From Enteroscipio rubneri (lineage in GTDB: Bacteria > Actinomycetota > Coriobacteriia > Coriobacteriales > Eggerthellaceae), in NCBI RefSeq assembly GCF_002899715.1, contig NZ_PPEK01000007.1, forward strand, positions 1 through 64,000: 64,000 nt of DNA. The letters run 5' to 3'. Below the pieces are notes generated by a model, which saw only the letters and a program-made list of their open reading frames with translations, ran no database searches and was not told the origin of the DNA. How positions within the stretch are numbered: the first letter of the stretch is position 1; each line of letters opens with the position of its first letter. Positions 8,944-17,174 of this stretch are shown here, piece after piece. The translations under genes were made by a program, and so were the position numbers.

Positions 8944-9144
8944 ATGAAAACGTATCGGAAATGGCTCGCGAAGGGAACCTGTCGGGCGTTGGGCTTGTTG
9001 CGTCGAGAAGACGGGCAGGGCACGACGGAATACGCCATTCTTGTCGGCGTCCTCGTTGTGATCGCGATCCTGGCTATCACGGTGTTTCGCCCGAAGCTCC
9101 AGGAACTGTGGAATGCCATCGCAGAGGGTATCAATGGACTCTGA
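8944..9144 (+). CDS. flp: Flp-family major pilin
   Basis: A 66-residue prepilin. A basic leader (about 1-24, KTYRKWLAKGTCRALGLLRRE) precedes the class III cleavage motif in DGQGTTEYA, with the invariant Glu and Tyr after the cut, followed by the hydrophobic polymerisation helix ILVGVLVVIAILAITVF. Cleavage by the prepilin peptidase at 14294 would release a mature pilin of about 40 residues, which would polymerise into thin Flp fibres. AGGAGG at 8930-8935 precedes the ATG. Confidence 0.9.
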   Translation: MKTYRKWLAKGTCRALGLLRREDGQGTTEYAILVGVLVVIAILAITVFRPKLQELWNAIAEGINGL

Positions 9145-9356
9145 GAAGGCTCGCGTGGCGTCGACAGGCCGCGGACGGGCAGTCGACGGTTGAGTTTGCG
9201 CTCGTGACGGCGGCGCTGCTCGTCGTCGTGCTCGTGAGCGCTCTGCTGTGGCGGCAACTCGAGGAGGGGCTGTTCGTGGAGCATGCGCTCTCGTCCGCGT
9301 CGCACCATGTGGAGTCGGCGGCCCCCGGAACGATAGCCGACGTGTTTTTGTATTGA
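9108..9356 (+). CDS. Short TadE-like pseudopilin
   Basis: A small protein in a different frame, overlapping the end of flp. It has an Arg-rich leader then DGQSTVEFALVTAALLVVVL, the TadE-type cleavage site and hydrophobic helix. The start is uncertain: a GTG at 9108 gives 82 residues, with AGGA only three bases before it. Likely a minor pilin cleaved by the prepilin peptidase. The mature part after the helix is only about 35 residues. Confidence 0.68.
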   Translation: MECHRRGYQWTLRRLAWRRQAADGQSTVEFALVTAALLVVVLVSALLWRQLEEGLFVEHALSSASHHVESAAPGTIADVFLY

Positions 9357-9370
9357 TATGGGGGCGGGAC

Positions 9371-9922
9371 ATGATGAGAGGGTCGAAGGTGCGCATTGGG
9401 CGTAGGTTGAAAGAGCTGTTGGAGCGATCGAAGCAAGGGCAGGGTACGGTCGAGGCGGCCTTTCTCATACCGGTCGTCTTCATCGGGTTGCTGCTCCTCA
9501 TACAGCCGGGCGTGATCCTGTACGACCGCATCATCATGGGCGCCGCCGCCGCGGAGGCCTGCCGTTTGCTTGCTACGAAGACCGATGCGGCGGGCGACAT
9601 GGACGACGGCTGCGAGGCGTTTGTCAGGCATCGGCTTGGGGCCGTGCCCCCCGTACCCTGCTTCCACGTGCATGACGGCGGTTGCAGCTGGGACATCGTG
9701 CTTGAGGGCGATGAGCAATCGGAAACGGTGCGCGTTGTCATCCACAACGAAGCGCAGCCGCTCCCATTGCTCGATGCGGGTGGGGTCCTGCTCGGCATTG
9801 TGAACGACGCAGGGAATTTCGAGATCGAAGTGGCGGCGGAGCAGCGGACGCAGCCCGCATGGGCTGACTCGGCGGACGCCGGTCGTGATCCAGCGGGATG
9901 GATAGGAGCGTGGTATGCGTGA
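9371..9922 (+). CDS. TadE-like pseudopilin
   Basis: A 183-residue protein with a basic leader, cleavage motif QGQGTVEAAFLIPVVFIGLL and a hydrophobic helix, followed by an extracellular domain with several cysteines (CRLLATK, GCEAF, PCFHVHDGGCSW) that could form disulphides. TadE-like pseudopilins are minor components that initiate or adjust Flp fibres. The ATG at 9371 is followed by a second in-frame ATG and preceded by a G-rich run. It overlaps the TadG-like gene by 4 bp (GTGA). Confidence 0.8.
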   Translation: MMRGSKVRIGRRLKELLERSKQGQGTVEAAFLIPVVFIGLLLLIQPGVILYDRIIMGAAAAEACRLLATKTDAAGDMDDGCEAFVRHRLGAVPPVPCFHVHDGGCSWDIVLEGDEQSETVRVVIHNEAQPLPLLDAGGVLLGIVNDAGNFEIEVAAEQRTQPAWADSADAGRDPAGWIGAWYA

Positions 9923-12069
9923 AGCGATCGGTTGTATGCAGGCGGTTGGAATCGATGAGCGTCTTTCGGTGCGAAGACGGCTTCACGACGGTTGGTATGG
10001 TGATCGCTCTGCTGGTCACGCTCTCGCTCGTATTTACTGCAGCGCAGGTATACCGCCTCAACGCGGCATCGTCGAAGGTGCAGAATGTTGCGGATGCGGC
10101 GGCGCTGGCAGCTCAGAACGAAGTCGCCGAATTCATGATCATTGTGCATGCCTGCGATGCCGTTGTGCTTTCCCTGTCGCTTACGAGCCTTGTGGCGACG
10201 GGACTTGGCGCTGCCGCGCTGTGCACACCGGCGACTGCTGCGGCTTCCGATGCGCTTCTGAAAGCGGGTAGGGAGGTGGCGCGGGCGCGTGACGGCTTCG
10301 CGGAGAAGGCCTCAGCCGGTCTCGACCGTCTTCAGCGCGCTCTGCCGTTTTTAGCTGCGGTGAATGCCGCCTCGGTCGCCTCCGCGAACGATCGCGGAAC
10401 CTCGAACTATCTTGCGCTTGCAATGCTCGTTCCCGCGGAGGGGGAGGAGATTGCCGTGGGTGAGGCTGCTGGAGCGGCTGAACTGGAGGATGCTGTGGAT
10501 CAGGATGCAGAGGAGGTCAAGCGGGCGGCCGAGGAGGCCGAGCGCGCGGCGGCGCGTGCCAACGAGGCGAAGCTGCGTGGATTCGAGCATGATTGCGGCG
10601 CGAATCCGTCCTACTGCATGTACGAACGCGCGCAGTCGCTCGCTTCGCTTGCGGGGGATGAGAATCCGTTGTTCTCGAGCGTCGATACCTGGTCTTTTTC
10701 GGTGGCGCTCGAGCGCGCTCAGGCGTACTATCCGGCTCGGCTCGCGCTGGAGGCGCCCGAGGGCTCGTCGGTCAGAGAGCATGCGCGTTCGGAGTTGCGG
10801 AAGCGGTTCTACTCCTTCGCGACCGAAGAAGTGGGAAGAGGATACGTGCATGAGGAAGAAGGATCCTTCGAGGCGTTGTTCCCCCATCTTCCGAAGAACA
10901 CGGAGGAGATGCGCGCGACGACGCTCTACACCGAAGCCGTCTATCCCGTCACGCGCAATGCTTCGGGCTCGTTCGTTATGCATGCGTGGGCGGGGTGTCC
11001 GGTCGCAGTGGGAGCCGGATCGTTTGGCTCGATCGCTCAGATGGAGGCAGGATCGTACCCTGTCTGCGACCGGTGCGAGTTCACAGCTGCGAGTATGGGG
11101 AAGGTGGCGGCTGCGTCGACCTCCATCCAGAATGGGTTCGAGTATCAGTACGAAGCCACTGCCGATGCTGCGAGCGAATACGCGAAAGCGCGCGCTGAGC
11201 TGGATCCGCTCGCATCCGAAGTCAAGCAGCAAGCGGGCGGGCTGTTCGATCGCGTCGAAGAAGCGCTTGGCGCTGTGTCGGGCATGCGCATCGATGCGCG
11301 GCCGCCCGGTTCGCTCGGTGTCGTGGTCCTCGCGGTGGATCGCGGCCGCGAAGCGGCGTCTACCGGGTTCGAAAGCTCATTCGTGCGCTCGACAGGCATC
11401 CTGGGCGCCCGCGCCGCCGTCTCGTCTGCGACGCTGCTTGCGGAGCCGGCGAACGAGGGCGCGAACGTAGTGTCGTCATTGCTTGACGGCTTGTCGGGCG
11501 AGGGCGGGCAGGCGGTCGGCGTGTTGGGCGCGGTGCTCGATTGCTGGTCTGCATTGCTCTCGGCGTATGCTGAGGGGCAGGAGGTGCTCGACGGAGCCGT
11601 TGCCGAGGCGCTCGACGCTCTGCCGCTTGCAAGCGCGAGCGGGCTCGGCACCTGGGCTGCCGGCGCCTTGCGCGAAGCGGTCTCCGCTGCAGGTCTGGAG
11701 CCGGCAAAGCTCGATGCGCTCAAACCGGTTCTCGTTAATTCGGCTCACGTGGCGCAGGCTGATGATGGCGTGGTTTCGGCTCGGCTGCTGTTTTTGAAGG
11801 AGCAGGCTGTCGCCAATCCGCTTGCATCGAACGATGTGTTTTCCTCGATCGTGAGCTCGTTCGAGCAGACCGCCGTTGAGGGTATCGAATCGTTCGAGGG
11901 CACGCTCGAGATTGCGGTCGTCGAGCTGTGCGAAGGAGGTCCCGCCGTGACGATCGAGGTGTCGCTTCCTGCCGCTGCGAAGCATGCGGCAAGCGATTTT
12001 GTACAACGCATCGCGGATGGTCTGAGATCAGTATACGCGCAGATGACGGGGGTGAGGGCGTGGGATTGA
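9919..12069 (+). CDS. Large TadG-like pilus-associated protein
   Basis: About 716 residues. The N-terminus has CEDGFTTVGMVIALLVTLSL, a pseudopilin-like leader and membrane helix, then KVQNVADAAALAAQNEVAE, the signature of the putative Flp assembly TadG N-terminal domain. The remainder is a long Ala/Glu-rich extracellular region with predicted coiled coil around residues 190-225. TadG-like proteins are anchored by the N-terminus and may act as tip or adhesin. The GTG at 9919 is preferred over the ATG at 9898 because it makes a 4-bp GTGA overlap and has AGGAG ten bases before. Confidence 0.75.
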   Translation: MKRSVVCRRLESMSVFRCEDGFTTVGMVIALLVTLSLVFTAAQVYRLNAASSKVQNVADAAALAAQNEVAEFMIIVHACDAVVLSLSLTSLVATGLGAAALCTPATAAASDALLKAGREVARARDGFAEKASAGLDRLQRALPFLAAVNAASVASANDRGTSNYLALAMLVPAEGEEIAVGEAAGAAELEDAVDQDAEEVKRAAEEAERAAARANEAKLRGFEHDCGANPSYCMYERAQSLASLAGDENPLFSSVDTWSFSVALERAQAYYPARLALEAPEGSSVREHARSELRKRFYSFATEEVGRGYVHEEEGSFEALFPHLPKNTEEMRATTLYTEAVYPVTRNASGSFVMHAWAGCPVAVGAGSFGSIAQMEAGSYPVCDRCEFTAASMGKVAAASTSIQNGFEYQYEATADAASEYAKARAELDPLASEVKQQAGGLFDRVEEALGAVSGMRIDARPPGSLGVVVLAVDRGREAASTGFESSFVRSTGILGARAAVSSATLLAEPANEGANVVSSLLDGLSGEGGQAVGVLGAVLDCWSALLSAYAEGQEVLDGAVAEALDALPLASASGLGTWAAGALREAVSAAGLEPAKLDALKPVLVNSAHVAQADDGVVSARLLFLKEQAVANPLASNDVFSSIVSSFEQTAVEGIESFEGTLEIAVVELCEGGPAVTIEVSLPAAAKHAASDFVQRIADGLRSVYAQMTGVRAWD

Positions 12070-12503
12070 CAAGTGCGGGCCGCAGCGGTGAAAACGGTCA
12101 GATGACTGTCGAGCTGGCCGTTGCGTTGCCGGTGCTGCTGGCGGTCGCCGCCATCGCCGTTAACGCGCTGCTGTTCTTTTCCGAATGCTCCGCGTTTGAC
12201 GTCGCCTCTCGCGATGCGGTGCGCATACATGCCGCATCGCCTGCGTACGGCCAGGATCTGGAGCAGAGCAGGGCGCGCGTGGCCGCTGCGTTGTCCGAGT
12301 CTTTTGACCGCCCGTACACAGCGTCGAGCGTGGCAGTCGAAGGCGCGGCGGGTGGCCATGCCACGTTCACATCGACCCTCGAGTTCTCTTCGACGCTGTT
12401 CGGCATGGGCTTGAAGACCTCGGTGTTCGGCGTTGCGTTACCGAAGATCGCGCATGCCATTTCATTCACCGTGGACTGCTACAAACCGGGGGTGCTGCTG
12501 TGA
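12060..12503 (+). CDS. TadE-like pseudopilin
   Basis: A 147-residue protein with the leader and helix SGENGQMTVELAVALPVLLA, matching a prepilin cleavage site with Glu at +5, then a soluble domain of about 110 residues. The GTG at 12060 lies within the end of the TadG-like gene, preceded by GGTGAGG. Third TadE-like protein of the operon, giving it an unusually large set of minor pilins. Confidence 0.75.
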   Translation: MGLTSAGRSGENGQMTVELAVALPVLLAVAAIAVNALLFFSECSAFDVASRDAVRIHAASPAYGQDLEQSRARVAAALSESFDRPYTASSVAVEGAAGGHATFTSTLEFSSTLFGMGLKTSVFGVALPKIAHAISFTVDCYKPGVLL

Positions 12504-13096
12504 GCGCTGTGCGATTCCATGCAGCTCCGAGCGCTCGTGTGACGGCGACTCGGAGGCGACTCCGCGCATCTGCCCTCGCAGGGGCGCCGGCGCACCATGC
12601 GCCCTCGATGCGCGTGCGAGCATTGCGCTCCTGTGCGATTGTCGTCGTGGCGCTGCTCGCGGTGGCGCTCGCCGGGGGCTTCGGAGGGGCTTCTGGCACC
12701 GGCGTGCTTCGCGAGGCTTCCGACCTCTCGATTCGGTCTGTTGGCGAAGAGTCTCCCAGCTTCATGTCAAGCGCCGGTACACCAACTTGTCAATCCGATG
12801 CGCCGGTATCGTTCGAAGAGGAGTTGTTCACGCTGGATGGTCGTGACGATCTGCGGGTAGATGCCCGTGCGGGCATCGTGGGATTCACGGTGGAGGACCC
12901 GATCGACCGCGCATTCGCCCAGCTGTCCTCCGAGCTCGAGGCGAAGGGTTGGTCGCGCGTCGGGAGCGGATCCTCCGCGTACGGGACGTTCGTGAAAAGC
13001 GGCGGCGCATACCGCTGGGCGCTCGCGTCTTGCGTGAGGAGCGGAACTGCGACTTGCGTTGTCGTGCAGGTCGTGCCATTAGATGAAGGAGCGTGA
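12500..13096 (+). CDS. Hypothetical membrane-anchored exported protein of the Tad operon
   Basis: A 198-residue protein with an Arg-rich N-terminus (about 1-42) and one hydrophobic segment (CAIVVVALLAVALAGGF, about 45-61), followed by an exported domain with cysteines near residues 97, 174 and 182. No family was recognised. The GTG start overlaps the preceding TGA by 4 bp and the gene ends in a GTGATG overlap with the next, so it is an integral member of the operon and may be a periplasmic or surface assembly factor. Confidence 0.65.
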   Translation: MSAVRFHAAPSARVTATRRRLRASALAGAPAHHAPSMRVRALRSCAIVVVALLAVALAGGFGGASGTGVLREASDLSIRSVGEESPSFMSSAGTPTCQSDAPVSFEEELFTLDGRDDLRVDARAGIVGFTVEDPIDRAFAQLSSELEAKGWSRVGSGSSAYGTFVKSGGAYRWALASCVRSGTATCVVVQVVPLDEGA

Positions 13097-13584
13097 TGGG
13101 TATGGAGCGCGAAAAGAAGGCACGTTGCGCGGCACTCGGCTGCATCGGAGACGTGCAAGGTCGAAAAGAGCGTCTCAAAAGAGAGGAACGCTCCGACGGC
13201 GCGTTGCCCAGCGAAGGGCAGCGTCCTGCCGGAAAACCGCGCCTCGCCGACGAACTCTGCGATTCCGCCCGCGCGCCGTTGGCGATAGCCTCGGGCGCAA
13301 CGGCCAGGCTGCGCGGGCTCTTGCTGTCGCGTCCGAATGACGAGATGCTGTTGCTCGTGCCGTGCAGCGATGTTCACACGGTGGGAATGCGAAGGAGGCT
13401 CGACATCGCCTTCGTCGACGTTGCAGGCCGCGTGATTGAAGCCCATCGCGACGTGGGGCCGATGCGTCGCTTGCGCAATCGCAGTGCTGCCGCTGTGCTC
13501 GAGCGCTTCTCCTCGTGCTCAAGCCCGTGGTTTTCCGAGGGCGATCGGCTTGGAGTCGTGCGGATCGGGGAGGTGGAGGCATGA
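13093..13584 (+). CDS. DUF192 family protein
   Basis: A 163-residue protein whose C-terminal 100 residues match DUF192: RLRGLLLSRPNDEMLLLVPC, then HTVGMRRRLDIAFVDVAGRV, equivalent to the family core around a Met-x-x-x-L-D-x-x-F segment. The function of DUF192 is not established. The first 60 residues are charged and probably disordered, with no signal peptide, unlike many exported DUF192 proteins. It starts by GTG overlap with the previous stop (an ATG lies three bases later) and ends in an ATGA overlap. Confidence 0.7.
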   Translation: MMGMEREKKARCAALGCIGDVQGRKERLKREERSDGALPSEGQRPAGKPRLADELCDSARAPLAIASGATARLRGLLLSRPNDEMLLLVPCSDVHTVGMRRRLDIAFVDVAGRVIEAHRDVGPMRRLRNRSAAAVLERFSSCSSPWFSEGDRLGVVRIGEVEA

Positions 13585-14291
13585 AGGCATGCCCGATATG
13601 CGCTGCCAAAGCGTTCGACGACGCCGAGGTGTGCTATGGCTGTCTGTACCGATTCGAGCGAAGCTCGGGCGTCCTCCGCGTGTCGGATGTGCCGGACGCA
13701 TCGGCAAACCGGCGGGTGCATGTTCCTATTGCGTCCGCGACCGACTTCGGCGAGCCCCTGTGTTCGGAAGCGCCGGCGTCGTGCCCTTCGACATCCGTGC
13801 CGTTTTCGTCGCTACGCGCGTCGCAACCGGTCGGGGTTTCGCGAGGGACGTCGGCTCTCGCGTCCGCGCGGCCTGCGACATGCCTCACGTCTGCGGATCA
13901 GGCGGCAGAAGCGCCGAGCGCAAGCGTGAGCGTGCAGTCAACCGGAGACGACGTGCACGTCGAGCCGTCGGGCATGCAAGGCTGGACGGTGACGTTCGAG
14001 CTGCCGGGGGTCGACGTCGTCGGACAAGATCCCCCGGTCCCCATCGCCGATATCGAGTCCGCAGAAAGAGCGGGCGAAAGCGAAATCATGGAGGGGCGGC
14101 ACGGTATTCGTCGTGCGGCATGCAATGTCGTCGTGCGCGTCGCAGCGCCGCCGTTCGTCGAGCGCCGCCCCGAATGCGCGAGCGCTCCTGCTCGGTTCGT
14201 CGTCGATCGCAGCGACGTGCGGGGCACCCATGCCCGCGAGCACCAGTCGGACGGCCTTGTCGTATCGAAGTCCGTCATCGGCGGTGCATAG
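13581..14291 (+). CDS. Zinc-ribbon protein of the Tad operon
   Basis: A 236-residue protein beginning MKACPICAAKAFDDAEVCYGC, a four-cysteine zinc ribbon with two CxxC knuckles. A Ser/Pro/Ala-rich linker (about 35-130) is followed by an ordered segment GWTVTFELPG. The layout resembles zinc-ribbon plus C-terminal FHA or FHA-like proteins, but no FHA motif could be confirmed. It may be a cytoplasmic regulator of pilus assembly. Translation is coupled by ATGA to the DUF192 gene. Confidence 0.6.
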   Translation: MKACPICAAKAFDDAEVCYGCLYRFERSSGVLRVSDVPDASANRRVHVPIASATDFGEPLCSEAPASCPSTSVPFSSLRASQPVGVSRGTSALASARPATCLTSADQAAEAPSASVSVQSTGDDVHVEPSGMQGWTVTFELPGVDVVGQDPPVPIADIESAERAGESEIMEGRHGIRRAACNVVVRVAAPPFVERRPECASAPARFVVDRSDVRGTHAREHQSDGLVVSKSVIGGA

Positions 14292-14293
14292 CG

Positions 14294-14752
14294 ATGATTC
14301 CATGCGAGCTTGTAACCGTTGGCGCAGTCTGCGCATGCGCGATTGCCATGGCGGTAGCTGTCGTGTGCGATCTGCGCACGCGAACCATACCCGTTGCGGC
14401 TTGTGCGGTGCTTGCGATCGCAGGCACGGTTTTCCGCGCCTGCGAAGACGGCGTGGAGGGGGTGGCGGCGGGGGCGGTGTGCGGGATCATCGTGGTTGCG
14501 GGCTGTCGCGCGGCGAATCGCCTGTTCCGGCGCGACGATTCCAAGCCGATCGGCTCAGGCGACATCCGCTGCATGGGCGCGCTCTCGCTGGCCAGCGGCG
14601 CCTACGCGCCGCTGGGATTCGCTGCATGCTATGGAGCTGCCGCCTGCGCAGCGCTCGTAGGCCTGGCTTCTCGTCGGATTTCGCTGCAAGACGGCATGCC
14701 CATGGCGCCGTTCTTAGCGCTGTGGCTTGCATGCGCAGCGCTCTGCCGATGA
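14294..14752 (+). CDS. Prepilin peptidase (A24 family, TadV/CpaA type)
   Basis: A 152-residue polytopic membrane protease that would cleave the leaders of Flp and the TadE-like proteins. Both catalytic aspartates are visible: VCDLRTRTIP in the first cytoplasmic loop and GSGDIRCMGAL in the second, corresponding to the D-x-R and GxGD motifs. Its short length fits the TadV subfamily, which lacks the N-methylase domain of PilD. Last gene of the Tad operon; it converges with the ABC permease gene ending at 14771. Confidence 0.85.
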   Translation: MIPCELVTVGAVCACAIAMAVAVVCDLRTRTIPVAACAVLAIAGTVFRACEDGVEGVAAGAVCGIIVVAGCRAANRLFRRDDSKPIGSGDIRCMGALSLASGAYAPLGFAACYGAAACAALVGLASRRISLQDGMPMAPFLALWLACAALCR

Positions 14753-14770
14753 CGTCGGGTCGTGCGCTCC

Positions 14771-16000
14771 CTACGCCCCCGTCATGCTCGCCGCGGCGTT
14801 GCCGCCGGCCTCCGCAGACCGCATGCGTACGCGGCCGGCCACCAGGGCCACGGCGAACAGGGCGGCGGCGAACAGGGCCACGACGCCCAGGTTGGCCAGC
14901 ACCGGGGCGGCGGAGGACAGCGTCACGTCTGTCAGGTGGACGCTCTTGCTCACGGCCTCGGTGTACCAGGACGTGGGGATGAACCGGGAAAGTGTCTGGA
15001 TCTCGGGGCCCATGAGCTCGATGCTGATCCACGCTCCGCCCAGAAACGACATCACCATGCCGGCGATGTTGCCCACGGCGTTCGCCACCATCTCGCTCGC
15101 GCCCAGCTGTCCCAGCAAAAAGCCGATGGTCAGCGGCACGAGCGCGAACACGAGCGCGCCGCCCAGCGCCAGCGCGACGGCCGCCGGGGGCACTCCTGCG
15201 AGTGACGAGCCGAATGCGGCCAGGCCTATGCCGCAGGTTATCGCCCATACCAGAGCCGTGACCAGCAGGCTGGCCGCGGCCTTCTGCATACCCAGCCGCA
15301 GGCTGCTCATCGGCGAGACGAGGTTGCGGCGGTACAGGTCGGTGCGGTTGAACGCCGCCATGAGCAGTCCCACGCACACCACGATGGCGGCTGTCATGGT
15401 GTAGGTGCCCCACTGCAGGTAGAAGGCGAACTGGTCGGCCGGCTTCGACGAGTTGGGCGTCTGCACCGTCTCCACGTCGGCCGCCTTGGCGGCCGCCTCG
15501 TCAGCGCGCGCCAGCACGGACGCCATGGAGGCATCGGGTTCGAGCGCCGCGGCGGCCCGCACGAGGCCCAGGTACTGGTTCACCTGCTCGTCTACCAGCG
15601 TGCCGGCCATGGTGCCGTAGCTGAACGTCGATTCCAGCACCGGCTCCTCGGCCCCGGTGCGTGCGGACTCTATGAACTCGTCGCCGTATCCTTGCGGCAC
15701 CACCAACAGGTAGCGCGCCTGGCCGGTGGCCACGGCGTCCTGCAGGGCGAAGGGATCGTCGGTCACTTCCACCCGCTCGCCCTGCTCGCCCAAGAAGGCG
15801 GCCAGGCTCTCGGACAGCTCGCTGGAGTCCCGGTCGATAACCGCGAAGGGCGCCTTCGACGCGGTGAACTCCGAGCCGTCGATGCCAAGGTTGATGCTGC
15901 TGGTAATGAAAACGCCCATGAGGCTTAAGAACCCGACGTACACCAGCAGGTACACGGGATGGTCCATGACGACGTGCAGGGCGGCTTTAAAGGCTTGCAT
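14771..16000 (-). CDS. ABC-2 type transporter permease (second subunit)
   Basis: A 409-residue membrane protein with one N-terminal helix (VYLLVYVGFLSLMGVFITSS), a large extracytoplasmic domain (about 40-215) and five or six C-terminal helices, the architecture of ABC-2 exporters such as YhgE/LinJ-like permeases. It overlaps its sister permease by 14 bp. The pair with the ATPase at 17175 forms an exporter whose substrate is unknown; a role in resistance to a drug or antimicrobial peptide is inferred from the adjacent two-component system. Confidence 0.85.
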   Translation of the reverse strand: MQAFKAALHVVMDHPVYLLVYVGFLSLMGVFITSSINLGIDGSEFTASKAPFAVIDRDSSELSESLAAFLGEQGERVEVTDDPFALQDAVATGQARYLLVVPQGYGDEFIESARTGAEEPVLESTFSYGTMAGTLVDEQVNQYLGLVRAAAALEPDASMASVLARADEAAAKAADVETVQTPNSSKPADQFAFYLQWGTYTMTAAIVVCVGLLMAAFNRTDLYRRNLVSPMSSLRLGMQKAAASLLVTALVWAITCGIGLAAFGSSLAGVPPAAVALALGGALVFALVPLTIGFLLGQLGASEMVANAVGNIAGMVMSFLGGAWISIELMGPEIQTLSRFIPTSWYTEAVSKSVHLTDVTLSSAAPVLANLGVVALFAAALFAVALVAGRVRMRSAEAGGNAAASMTGA

Positions 16001-17165
16001 AGCGCTGTCTCCTTATGAACAGGGCGGACACGGCGAACAGCGCGGCGGCCATCGCCAGCAGGATGCCGATTTTCTGGGCAAAGGGCATGAGCGAGTCGTA
16101 GTAGTACAGGCTGTAGAACACATCTGTGATCACCTTCGCGGGGTTGATCGAGGCGAGCGCCGGGAAGCTCCGCGCGATGCTGTCGGCCAGCGCCATGCAC
16201 GGCTCGCCGTACAAGCCCGCGAACAGCGAGAGGAAGCAGGTGAGCGCGGTGAGCAGGCCCGTCTTCACACCCAGGCCCACCTTCGGCAGCGACCCCAGAA
16301 GCGTGCCCAGCGCGGTGGACAGCAGCGCCGCCGCGGCGATGGCCGCCACGCAGAGGCCTTCGCGCCCCGAGAAATCGATACCCACGGCGAAGCGCATGTA
16401 CAGAAACGCCACGATCAGGCACGCGAACGAGACAAGCCAGCTGGCCGCCAGCGTGGCTGCGAGCGTCTTGCCGCGGCTCGTGGCGCCAAGGGCTCGGCGG
16501 GCACCGAGTGCCGACAGGTTCGGCTGCGTCTCGCAGATGGCCAGCATGCCCACCTGCCCGCAGAACAGCGCGGCCATGCCCAGCAGCGCGTAGTAGTAGC
16601 GCACGGACTCGGTCGGCGCGGCATGCGTGAGCGAGACCTGTTCGGTGACGCTGCCGCGAGAGAGCGCTTCCTCGACGCGGTTCGGATCGGCGAGCGCCAG
16701 CGGGTTGTCCGCGGCTATGCCGGCGACCAGGTCGGCGTTGCGCACGTAGGTGTCCACCACGGTGCCCAGGACGGTGCGCCCTATCTGCTCAACGCCCACT
16801 CCGCCAGAGCTGGGCGTCACCACGAGCAGCGGCGTCCCCTCCGCATCGACCGAGACGATGCCCAGCACATCCCCCGCGGAGAGTGCCTCACGCGCCTCGT
16901 CGGCGGTTGCGAAGGCGTGCACGGCGAGCAGCTGGTCGTCGCCGGAGGCGCCCAGCTCGTCGACCACGTCGGCGAACGCCGATCCCTTGTAGGCGGCGTC
17001 GGCCACCACGCCCGTGGGCACCGGGTCGAATGCCGTCGAGCTGTCCAGGTTCGAGAACATGAACATGAACATGGTGGACAGGATGATGGGGAAGGCGAGC
17101 GACCACACGAACAGCTCCCGCTTGCGCGTGAGCACCGTGAGCGCCCCCTTGAACACGTTCCACAT
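15987..17165 (-). CDS. ABC-2 type transporter permease (first subunit)
   Basis: A 392-residue permease with the same architecture as its neighbour: N-terminal helix (LFVWSLAFPIILSTMFMFMF), a large external loop, and a C-terminal membrane block starting near residue 180. The two permeases are probably a heterodimer. It lies 9 bp after the ATPase gene. The final part of the coding sequence, RRQRYASL, overlaps the start of the second permease. Confidence 0.86.
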   Translation of the reverse strand: MWNVFKGALTVLTRKRELFVWSLAFPIILSTMFMFMFSNLDSSTAFDPVPTGVVADAAYKGSAFADVVDELGASGDDQLLAVHAFATADEAREALSAGDVLGIVSVDAEGTPLLVVTPSSGGVGVEQIGRTVLGTVVDTYVRNADLVAGIAADNPLALADPNRVEEALSRGSVTEQVSLTHAAPTESVRYYYALLGMAALFCGQVGMLAICETQPNLSALGARRALGATSRGKTLAATLAASWLVSFACLIVAFLYMRFAVGIDFSGREGLCVAAIAAAALLSTALGTLLGSLPKVGLGVKTGLLTALTCFLSLFAGLYGEPCMALADSIARSFPALASINPAKVITDVFYSLYYYDSLMPFAQKIGILLAMAAALFAVSALFIRRQRYASL

Positions 17166-17174
17166 GGCAGCCCC

